Shown here in pieces: positions 1-9,931 of a stretch of DNA of 64,000 bases; positions within the stretch are counted from its first letter, which is position 1; each line of letters opens with the position of its first letter. The notes beneath the pieces are model-generated. The model was not told where the DNA came from and made no database searches. It worked only from the letters and a program-made list of their open reading frames with translations. The stretch is from Durusdinium trenchii (taxonomy: Eukaryota > Sar > Dinophyceae > Suessiales > Symbiodiniaceae). Position numbers and translations under genes: made by a program. The stretch is from positions 452,738 through 516,737 of the forward strand of contig CAXAMN010028950.1 in the NCBI GenBank assembly GCA_963970005.1, read 5' to 3'.

Positions 1-229
1 ATTTGGCCAATTTCTCCTGTCGCCATCAGACTTAAGCAATGTGACGCATACCTACTTTTGAGGAAGAGTTCATGATTCACTTGGAAAGTGAAATGCCTAT
101 CAAAAACAAATTAAGATCTTTTGCCATTTCCTTGGCAAGAAGACCTCTTCCAACTTTCTCTCCTCCCACCTTCAACCATGCCAAACTATATTCAATAATC
201 ACTCCAGTCCCCCCCCTTTTGCCCTCCAC

Positions 230-385
230 ATGCCCGGCTCAATTCCGAAGAAAGGCACCGTGTGGCCGTGCCGCCCGCAGGAGGAGGTCCCGGTCCGGGA
301 GCTCCGCCTCGAGCTGCAGAACTTCGAAGGTGGACCGCCCCAGGAGCTACAAAGAGGCAGCCGAGCAGCGGAGCAGCCGAGTTGA
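230..385 (+). CDS. Short coding-like ORF or exon, unknown product
   Basis: A 51-codon ORF opens at ATG 230 and ends in TGA at 383-385. Its middle part (about 281-329) has GC-ending codons and a charged, Leu-rich reading that includes EEVPVRELRLELQNFEG. A GT follows at 330-331, which could be a splice donor after GAAG. Two other plus frames and two minus frames are also open across this GC-rich patch, so the frame choice is not secure. It could be an exon of the gene that starts near 2.7 kb. Product not recognised. Confidence 0.25.
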   Translation: MPGSIPKKGTVWPCRPQEEVPVRELRLELQNFEGGPPQELQRGSRAAEQPS

Positions 386-2525
386 ACCAGGGCCACACGT
401 TTTGGGCTGCCCGTTCAGGGGTGGCTAATCATAGCCCCTTAGAAGTTAAGAGGTGTCCATTGACTACCCCTTAGGGGGGCCCTGGCTTGGGGATTCTTTT
501 CTTTGACACCCTCCTTCCAGTCGGCGCGAGCAAGGTTTACATTCACTGAACGAAATTGCGCTTGGCCCACAAAGGTGGCGAAAAAGATCCGAGACAGATG
601 TTCTTAGTATATGCATCCTTTCAAAGAGCAAGCAACCAAACATAAAACATGAAAAGAACGCATGATATCTCAGACAGGATCGTTTCCTAACTCTTTAAGT
701 CCTAATATGGTACAATCTATAGTCTTCCACTGTTCTATTGAAGCCACCGTTGAACTCCTCCGGACCATCAACTCTTCCGGACTCCGTCCGGAGGCAGTGC
801 TGAGCGCACGGCCTGGTTCAAAGAGCGGGGCGGCCCGAGCTGGGGATGGAGCGACCCAAAAGGAGTGCCTGTAGTACTGTAGATTCGTTATGTATAGTCA
901 TAGTCATAAAATGTGCAGTATCTCCTCTATCTCTCTCTCTATATCTATATATATACACTTGTTTACAGGACCCTTATGCAAGCTAATCTTACCCTACTAT
1001 ACCCTCTCAAAGATTCACCATGTTTGGTAATCCACCCACCCAAGCCACTGCCTTTGGAAGTTGAGACTATGGCAATCCGGAGTTCTGACGGAATCCTGGG
1101 TCGACTTTTCTCCGACGGCTCCCCCAAGCAGTGCAGGGAGTTTAGGGATTTAGCAGGGCTGAGTATATCTATATAATAGGCTTGAATTGATTCCTGCACA
1201 ACCCTTTCCGTAACTGAACCCTTCGGGGGCCGGACGCGCTCGTGCTCGCTCGCGCATGCTCGCGCATTCTCGCTGCCGATCTGGCGAGCCAGGTGGCTGG
1301 ATGGCCCCGCAGCTCAGGGGGTGATGGGAGGTGTTCAGGTGGTGAAGGTTTGTTCTCTTGTTTCGGCTGCACCAGACGGAGGACAAGGCCTAGCACAGGT
1401 GGAACAGTGCCGGTGCAACAGTGACGCGCATCTGAGAATGGGAGAGAAGGGAGCTTTGGAATTGACTCGTGGTTAGTTTATTGTGATATAGCAGTTCCAA
1501 TTCTAGGCTCTACCGGGGCTAAACTTGAGATACTTGAGCAATCCCTGAGACTCCTCGGACGGCCATGCCCATGCAAGCCGTGTTGTTTTGCAAACCCCCT
1601 AATTTCAGTGGATGCTCTCGCGTTCTCTCTGCAGGTCTGTGGCTGTTTTCATGTTGACCTTCGAAACCTCGGTCGGTCCATTGCTAGTCAACCGAGGTCG
1701 GTCTCCCGGTGGTGGTTTCGGACCCACAGCCATGGTAGGCTTGCAACACGGTTGGGAGGTTCTTCCTCCTCCTTTCGAGCCATACCTAGATGAGTTCCTT
1801 TTGGTCGAACAATCCGTTCAGGGGAACATTCTGCGGCCTAAATGTTGAATGTTGAATAGATGTCAACGGGGTTCCTATTCTGTTCTATGAAAGTGGACAG
1901 CAGCAAAAAAAACAACTTAAATCTACTGTATGTTCCTTCGAGCTGGGTCCTTCACTTGTAGGCTCAAAGAAACCGACTGCGCAGCAGCCTCTCCGGAAAA
2001 GAACAGCTGGCCCAGGGACACAAGTGCAACGAGTACCCGATCCGGCCAACATGACGTCTCTCAGCTGCAGAGAGACATGGTGGTGTTTTGCTTGCCATGG
2101 CCACGATGTTTGTTTCAGAATTTAGTGAATGGAGGAGTCCCATTCCAACTTATTCCCGTGACGTAACTTCCCAGTCCTGCGGAAGCACCCACAGATCCGC
2201 AACCGCTATTGCCCTTTGATCCGCAACCTGTCTTTGCTTTGGCTGGTGCTTTTCCCCAACCTGTTGGGTGTCCATTTGAAGGAGGTTGTTCTTGCGGTTG
2301 TTTTCGCCGATGGTTTCGTTGACTTCCCTGTGTCGTGCCACTCCGCCCAGTGCCAAAAACATCCGTTGCAAGGAAAGAGGAACTCTTGAACATGGTAGAA
2401 GAAGATCCCCAACTTCTGGCCATGGCACAGGCGCAGGCGCACGGGAGGGAGTGCCAGTCGTAGTGTTCGCCGAGTCGGGCAGTGGGAGGGGGGCAGTAAG
2501 CGGCTACCACATCAGAACTCGTCTA

Positions 2526-2556
<31 letters not shown>

Positions 2557-2700
2557 ATATATCTGTGTGTGTTTGGGGGCATCATGAACACAAACTGCAT
2601 AACACCAATTTGTTGATTTCATAGTTGTTCATCAACCGCATTGATGACCTACGACACCCTCCCATCCTCCCGCATCCCGGGTCCGGTCGCCTCCCCACAG
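386..2700. other. Spacer or intron, no resolved gene
   Basis: No exon could be chained here. Weak coding-like patches occur at about 780-850, 1055-1165 and 1225-1310 (GC-rich, several frames open). The rest is AT-richer sequence with short CT and AT runs (around 930-955) and a long AT microsatellite at 2525-2562. Confidence 0.4.
2525..2562. repeat. AT dinucleotide microsatellite
   Basis: About 38 bases of alternating A and T with one phase break in the middle, followed directly by a short GT run. Confidence 0.9.
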
Positions 2701-5700
2701 GGCCTGGTGGGTCCCCGAGCCCTGCGCCGCGTCCGCATCGTGGACTCCGAGCAGCTGCGCGTGGCGGTGGAGGCGACCCGATCGGGGACCGGGCTCGCGG
2801 AGGCGCCGAGGCGCTCGAGAGATTGAGCTGGAGAATCCTAGGTGGGTCCAAGTAGATATCGATTTTAGTTTATTAATTGGTTTTGGTCAGATGGAGGTGT
2901 TCAAGTTCATGCAGGGTCTCAATTGATTACAGATCCTTGATGACATCCTACCCCCCCTCCTCTTACAGTTCTCGCATTCATCCCATTCATTCATCCGCCA
3001 GCCATGAACCTTTTGCGCAGCACACGAGGCACACGAGGTGATTCAGTGGGACGACCGGCTGCTGTCGATCTGCGGGCAGGTCGGCAAGGCATGCGGTGGA
3101 TTTGGTTGTCGAGGAACAGATTGGTGGAGGAATGGTGGGGGAAGGAAGGGACTTCACTCCCTCACTTGAAGACTTGTTACTTATTACTTATTATACATCT
3201 TATTACCGTTTGTTACATATAATGCAGTTACAATCATATAGTAGATATTTGTCGTAGGTGATTGCAGAATCTCAGAAAGTGGAAGGTGGGGGACAATGTT
3301 ATTGTCTTGCTGCTCTTGCCCTCCTATTTATGTGGCAAATCTGTTGTGTGCTGTATGCACTTTGCGGACCCAGGCAGGCAAGAGCGTACTTGTGATGGAA
3401 CTCGTGCAGCAAGTGCTGAACCCCATGGAATCCCCAAGAGTATTTCCATGTGTTTCCTACCATCATGCGCATGTGTTTTCTTTGCTTTTCCAAGCTCCAC
3501 CGACAGGTCCTTCAAGATGACCCCTCGGATAACACAGCACAGGCGCCTCGGCTGCGCGGTACCCATGCGAGGGACCTTGACCGCTCATGCAGGGGGGGGC
3601 GATCACTTCAACAAGCCAGTAAGAGTCGGCCGAACTGGAGTCCCCAATGGAGAACTATACTTGGGAAGTGTTTACAGCAATGGTGGCAGAGCCGCCAGTT
3701 CTCATACGGTATTGAATCTATTGACAGGGTTCACCCAGAAGCTTTACGTGTTGAACTTTGCTTGGTAAACTGTTTGTGGAGCAAGTGCCACAAAAGATGC
3801 AGATATCATTTCTTGATTGTCCTCCTCTTCTGCCCTAAAGACATCAGATCAAGGTGATGTCCGGACCGCATTGTTTTAAGTCTGAACTCGCTCGACAGCG
3901 GACGTGACCAGATGGAGCTACCTTAAAAACATCACTCGGATCGTCGGATGGACCAGTCCTTTCAGGTGAAGTTCCGAGGGAAGGTCTCGGCGAGCGTTTG
4001 GCTGCCCTCCAACTGCCTCATCGAGGAAGGCGGGCGACGAAGGTTCGACGCGCTTGGTGCGGCGCGCTTGGTGGCGGGTGGGGGCCGGGAGGGCGAGACA
4101 GTAGGGGAGTGAAAGCGGCCAGTTGGGAGACTTGGGTGGTGAAAATTCCAGAAGAAAAGGCTGTTTGAAGATGTTTGAAGTAGTTCTTGTTCTCTCTGTG
4201 GCCTTGACACAAGCAAAGGCAAGGATAAGCCGTGTGAAAGTGTTTTTCTTCCGATTGGGACTCGAGAAAGTGTTTGAAAGAGCATTTGCCTTTGCCTTGA
4301 ACATCGCCAGCTGCTTTCCGCTGGCAGAAAGCCCTCCTTTGCAAGATCAGAGGCCACATCGAATCTCACTGAAGATGTTCATATATCATCATATATCTAA
4401 AGTCCAGCACTGGGGATTAAAACCTCCAAGACCGGCAGATGTGCCAAGAACCTTCCAATTAGCAACCTTTTGAGGGTGTTTAAACCTCCAAAAGCCTGTG
4501 ATGGCTTGTGAATCAGAGTGGTAGCAAGAAAGGTGCTCAGAACCACCCCATGATCACCTCGCGACGCGTGACCACGCGGCGCTCGCAGAAGTAAGCCCAC
4601 CGAGAAAGGTCCAGGCGCCGTGGCGCTGTGGGTCGTGGTCGGGGTGGCCGTGCTTGTGCAGTGTTTGGTCATTCGATGAGTGTTGACAGTTGGGGCAGTG
4701 ATTGCAGATATGGATCTATCGGAGCAGTAGGGTCTAGAGGCAGCTCTGCACAGAGATCAGAGGTCAACGCCAGCTTGGAGGTCAGACTTCAAGGAGGAAC
4801 CACCTTGGAGTATCTTGGAGTTCACTGTTTGCAAATGTCAATCTGGCCTCACCCCGGTTCATCACAGTTCCTTCAAATTGACTGCCCTGGCCCTGAGGTG
4901 TCACATATCCCTTGCGACTCATATCTCATGGTCTTTTGATCTACAGGATGAGGCTATGTGCCCAGGGGCAGGGCTTTCCCGCTCCAAGCGCCCCAGGACC
5001 CCAGAAGCCCGAATTCTGGGCATCCAACTCTCCTACTCCACGGGTGTCTTTCAATCCACTATATGGCCTGTGCCTCCTTTTTTGTTCTGCCAAGAGAACA
5101 ACATCCAGAGTCTTTGAACTCCGAGTTCTGAAGTTTTAGTTTCAATGCAAGGCCCATCAAGGCAAAGATGTGAACACCACAAACATCCAAGTCCGCCGCA
5201 TGGAGGTGGCTCCCTTGGAGGAGCTCCAAAAGGCGGTGGAGGAGCATCCCATGATTCCCTGGAACGTGGCGCGGCCGCAGGGGGGACACAGCAGAGCGCA
5301 TGCGTAAGGAATGGTTGAGTGGTGCATTTCTTTCCGATTGTGCAGCAACCACTTCGGACACATCCCCAGACATTAATGTCCCCTATAATCAATATACTCT
5401 GCTCCCCGTCAATATTCATCAATTTTCCTATATGTGGATGGGTCCAAAAACTTGGAGCCCCCAGCCACCACTTGCCGCGAGTTGGTGTCGGTCGTGCCCG
5501 GTCCGCCATGAGTGCCAAACGACCCACCGATGCTGCCGGATGAGGATGTCCTTGCCCAGACCGCGGACCAGATCGGTGTCGCCTTGAAGGACCGGTTCGA
5601 CAGGGACGGGTGTTTTTTGGAGGTTCGGGAAGTCGAAGCAGTGAGACATGGAGGGTTTTTGCCCTCCTTGCATGGGCTGGAGGGAACTGCTGTATTATAT

Positions 5701-7294
5701 ATATATATAATGATATACATATACAATAGTGTATGCAATGTACCCTGATGAAGGAAGGTCCTAGGTGTGTTTCTACATCAGGCACCTGAAGGCTCATTTT
5801 GTTTGGAGCTTCCAAAGAGAGACCTCTCACACAAGTCTTTTGCTTTTCAATTGATTTTTGCTCTTCTCAACTCTTGGTGCGCAGGTGTGTGCAATGTGAG
5901 AAAGCAGACGAGCTATTTAGCTTCCATCAGTTCCCAGCCCTGCTTGCAGGGAACCCCTCCACCCAGCTCCAAACATTTGAAATTCACCCAGGTCTTTTGC
6001 TGAACGGACCTGTCTGACTGCCCCCGTCCAGCTCTTGGCTAAGCCCTTGGAACTTGCAACCTCCACCATCCACGCTTTGGAGGCCGCGCGTGGCGAATGC
6101 ACGTTCCGACGTCATCGGTCTTCCACAGGAGGAGGGCGAGTTTGGCCTCACCGAAGTCTATTTCCATGATCCTTTGCGCTCGGGGACCTCGGTTTTTGGG
6201 TCCTCCGTGGTCGAAGTCATGGTGGGTCTTCGGCCATGTGCATGGTTGATGCCAGTCTGGAGGTCAGTCAGCCATTACACACTCAATGACTCACGGGTCA
6301 ACCAGGCACTACAGCAGATTCTGCTCTGCTGTGCTAGGGAATTTGCTTTTGGATCTGGAATTCCCTGACCCACAGTCCACCGTGTGGGGGATTCCAATCG
6401 GTCCAAGCTTAGTGCCAGTACTATGTGCATGATTTGGTCCATCAATCGCATAGCTGAAGACATACCTCCCTCAGCGCGGTCAAGGCTCAAGTCTAAGATC
6501 TTTCATTGGACATGTTTATGACGTCGAGAATTGTATGGTTCGTGCCGCGCCGCCTCCCAGCCGTGATGCCAAAGCGCCGAAGCCGAGACCATCTGATCTT
6601 GGCGCTGTGCATTCTGACCACTGCGCTGCCGATGTGCATGGTAGTGCCACAGCCGCCACAGTGGTGGCGAGAAGGAGGGGTAGCCGGAGAAAATGTTTAA
6701 GTTCGGGTTTGTGCCAGTGAGTTGGGATCTTGTAACTGCAAGTGACCAAGCAGAAGTGGATCGTGCTTCACCAAGCAGCATAAGCAGCTGTTAGCAATGC
6801 AGCGGAGCATGTCAGCATGTCAATCACTTGTTGAACTGCCTGGTAGTTTTGTAGGTAGAGCCGTGGGCAGAGACAAGTGTTGGTCCGTGGCAGCGGCAAC
6901 AACATCTTAAGTCGGTTGGCATTGGTGTTCGAGGGAAGCCTACTGCAATCCGTGGTCATTTCTATTGAAGCCGTCTATATAGTAAACACTTAAGTTTTGT
7001 AATCGTCCCATTCTTGTCAGACGACATGGGTTCATTTATCACATCTATTGTACCAATTCATTGTTCAAAAATCCATTGAGACTTCCTTGACCACCGATCC
7101 TGTTTGCCTGTGTGCGTTTTGGCTCCTGTTGCAAGTGAGTGTGAGGCCGTTCCCTCACCGATGTTCCTTCACCCGCTTGCCACGAGCCCTCAGGCAGGCC
7201 CCGGGAGCTCTTCGACAGCATGGCAGAGGTGGAGCTTTTGTCACAGCTGGCAGCGTCCCGGATGGCAAAGAAGCCGGTGATTCCCTTCAGATTT
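2701..7294 (+). CDS. Multi-exon gene, unknown; start resembles a MIB/HERC2-like module
   Basis: Ten exons join in phase: 2701-2772, 3038-3088, 3374-3439, 3507-3542, 3966-4029, 5162-5265, 5545-5598, 6032-6082, 6129-6191 and 7187-7294. Donors are GC at 2773, 3089, 3543, 4030, 6083 and 7295; GT at 3440, 5266 and 6192; and GA at 5599. The first five exons read like one SH3-type unit: VRIVDSEQL, then WDDRLLSICGQVGK, then DNTAQVKFRGK and VWLPSNCL. This resembles MIB/HERC2 domains, in which a V-R-I strand, a CGQ-G turn and a VKF...VWLP hairpin follow each other; that is inference from memory of the family. Later exons carry EVAPLEELQKAVEEHP, DVLAQTADQIGVALKD and ELFDSMAEVELLSQLAA. No start codon was found, so upstream exons are missing. 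Phase would let the last exon continue into the mTERF ORF that follows. Confidence 0.5.
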
Positions 7295-7437
7295 GCCGCG
7301 GCGATCAACACTAGTTTCGTAGTGTAGTACTGGTATAGTGGTCCCCAAATAGATAGAACCGGTTTCCTGTATACATTATTAGTGTTTTATCTACTTTTCT
7401 ATCTAGTTGGTTGTCTATATATTGGGTTTGAGAGCAG

Positions 7438-8636
7438 GCCTTCTCAGTCCTTGATCCCATATCAAACCTTCCAGGCTTTGCTGTCGCCCAACAACATGCC
7501 AATTGGTGGGCACTTCCGAAGCTTTCCATCTCCAGACTGCTGGGCGGGACACAGTTTGGAGCCGGACTTTGCAGCCTATGGCATGTTTAAAGAGAAGGAT
7601 GCAGCCTTTTTTGTGGAGTATGATGGGTACTACCGTCACGCAGGCAAGGAGGGCGTAAGAAGAGACCGGGTAAAGAATGAAGCGTTGCTGAAGATTGCCC
7701 CAGCCGGATCGCGCGTGGTTCGTATAAGCCACACGTTGCCAAGCCAAAGAGCGGGCAGCGTAGTTTGGGTCCATGTCGATACATGGCGTGCAGGGAACAA
7801 GAAATCGCTCGCAAAGGTTTTGATGGATGTTTTGGTCCAAGTGGCCTCAGAGTTTCAAGAGGAGCTTCGCCCAAGTGTTTTAGAACGACTGAGCGGGTTG
7901 ATCGAGACAGATCTGATAAAGATGTCCACAGAAGCAGAGCAGTTCTTTGGCACTGCCATGCTGGTGAGGGCTGGGAACACCTCTGAGGAGATCACCAACT
8001 TTTTGATTGAAAAAAGGCTTTGATGATAGCCTTATCGAAAAGATGCAGAGCCAAGCTCCAATACACGGAAGGTCGATTCAGAGAAGCTTATGGCCCACAT
8101 TGCGGTTTCTCTTGGACTTGGGCCTGAGCCAACCTCAGGTGGCAAAGNNNNNNNNNNATCTGAAGCCTACAACGCAGTGGCTATTGGACTTGGGCCTGAG
8201 CCAACCTCAGGTGGCAAAGGTAGTTGCATCATTTCCTTCAATCCTTGGCTACAGCATCGAGCAGAATCTGAAGCCTACATCGCAGTGGCTATTGAACTTG
8301 GGCCTAAGCAGCTCAGATGTCGCTCGGACAGCTGTCTGGTTTCCGCGTCTTTTTGGGTTGAGCCTGACCAAGAACCTGATGCCCAAGGTAGACTTCCTCC
8401 AAACTGCTCTCGGTGCAAGGTCATGCACAGAGCTGTTTGCCAAATCCCCGGAGGTGCTTCGATTCGGCAAAGGCCGTTTGACCGCACGGGTCAAGGCTCT
8501 TCAGCAACTGAATGAAGCCTCCAAGCTTGCATACGCAATGACCCTAACGGAGACTCGTTTTGAGCGGCGGTTCCTGAGTCGGCTTCACAAAGGATTGGAG
8601 CAAGGAGAAAACTCACAAAGCTGGGCGCCTGGCTAG
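7438..8636 (+). CDS. PD-(D/E)XK/RAP-like domain fused to mTERF repeats, frame broken
   Basis: Two plus-strand ORFs abut. The first (exon start at 7438 or 7475, TGA at 8021-8023) contains PIGGHFRSF, SLEPDFAAYG, FFVEYDGYYRH and SRVVRISH. This is the P-D...E-x-D arrangement of RAP/DUF559-like PD-(D/E)XK folds. The second frame runs from about 8007 to TAG 8634-8636. It holds 36-residue mTERF units with the pattern LKPT-WLL-LGLS-VA...FP-G-S-N, then a closing unit and FERRFLSRLHKG. Dropping one A from the run at 8010-8015 fuses both frames (...NFLIEK then GFDDSLIEKM). I recall dinoflagellate proteins with this same domain order, so the broken frame is either a pseudogene or a consensus error. mTERF proteins act on organelle DNA or RNA. 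The first mTERF repeat is cut by ten Ns. The gene lacks introns over at least 1.1 kb. Confidence 0.85.
8112..8219 (+). repeat. Tandem mTERF repeat with identical 36-base segments
   Basis: The 36 bases at 8112-8147 recur exactly at 8184-8219. Both encode LDLGLSQPQVAK, part of the 108-base mTERF unit. The copies lie only 72 bases apart instead of 108, because the run of Ns stands in for missing sequence. Confidence 0.9.
8148..8157. other. Assembly gap (10 N)
   Basis: Ten Ns inside the first full mTERF unit. By comparison with the next unit (108-base period), about 46 bases are expected here rather than ten, so the gap is a placeholder inside a tandem repeat. Confidence 0.95.
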
Positions 8637-9931
8637 GGCTCAAATTGGGTAAGCCGTTCTTCTTGCACTCCTTGGCACATGGTTTTGGAGAGGTGGGTGG
8701 AGGTTCTGAGCTCCTGGTCGCCCCTGACTCATGGTCGGATCACCGGATAGACGCCCGAGCTCAAGAGTTGGGCTCACCACTTTGAAATTGCTTTAGCGGA
8801 GTCAACCCTGAACATGTATAGATATCCTAAGCCTTGGTGAAGTGTACCAACTCGCACCCTCCCTGCTGCCAAGGCCACTCATTAGGCACTGCAGCTTCAT
8901 CCCAAAGAGACCTTGGTCAGGAAGTCCCGTTTAGTCACTTTAAGTGGGAGAGAGGGAAGCTGGTGTAGCTGGAGCACAGCAGAATAATTGTGCAGTTGTA
9001 TAGGTTGGGTACATGCATCAGTGGGTGCTTTGGATGGCTTGCTTGCAAAGGATCTTGCAAAAAGTACGTGTTTCCCCTAGTAACTAGTAACAGACCCGGA
9101 CTTGCGCAGGCTTGACCGAACTTCATCAAGATTCCATAAAGGAGACACACAGTCCAGGAAAAGCACAACAACATGTGTCACATGCATGTTTGTTTTGTGG
9201 ACATGCACTTGCTACCGCCAATCCGTATGCATGGTGCATAAGTTGACCCGTCTCCGGGGCTAAGGCCTTAGAAGATGGCTGCCGACGAAGGCTCTCCAGG
9301 AATTAGAAGGCCGCTGTGTTATTTTTACAGCCCGCCATTCACATTGATCAGTGTCTTGTAGTTCACGTAGTCCAGGTTTGGTTCTGCATTTCCGCTTGTA
9401 GCCCGAAAGGGCTAGGGCTTGTAATTTTCGTAGCCACTAGGCGACAGACCTTGACGCACCGTTCTGATCACACCTCCATGCAAGAGCTGCAAGAGAGATC
9501 AAATGCCTCCTGGAACCCCCTCAGAAAAGTTAGCTTGATCCAGGTCAAGCCAGTCGCAGGGGAGTTGAGCATGGCCAAGTGCTGATAGAATAGCTTCGAC
9601 AATTTCCTCAGTCGACCGTAAGTTATGGGATGTTGTCTCTGTGGGTTGCTGCAGGAGTTCTTGCCTCAATATCAATTGTGCACTTTCATTGTGAGATGAA
9701 CATGTGACCTGCACTCACCCGACAATGCTTGCAAGAATCTTGAGCATCGTGTTGGTCGTTTCCGGCCTTCTCACTTGCGCAAAGGTTTATTCTCAATCAT
9801 CAGTATACGGAATGCAATTCCTTCCTTCCTTCCTTCCTTCAGGTTGTGTTTTTTGAGGGGGGCTAGGAGGGCCCCACCACTCAACCGTCCGAGCCCACTT
9901 CCCCTCTCCTCCCCCTTCCGCACCAAAGCAG
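8637..9931. other. Intergenic or intron, nothing recognised
   Basis: Follows the mTERF stop codon. No convincing exon seen. A (TTCC)n tract lies at about 9818-9840, and the GC content rises just before the exon at 9932. Confidence 0.4.
9818..9840. repeat. TTCC tetranucleotide repeat
   Basis: About five and a half tandem TTCC units. Confidence 0.9.

Noticed and set aside
5513-5515. In-frame TGA before DVLAQTADQ, considered as selenocysteine
   Set aside because: An AG acceptor just downstream (exon start 5545) removes the stop without special decoding, and no selenocysteine insertion element was recognised.
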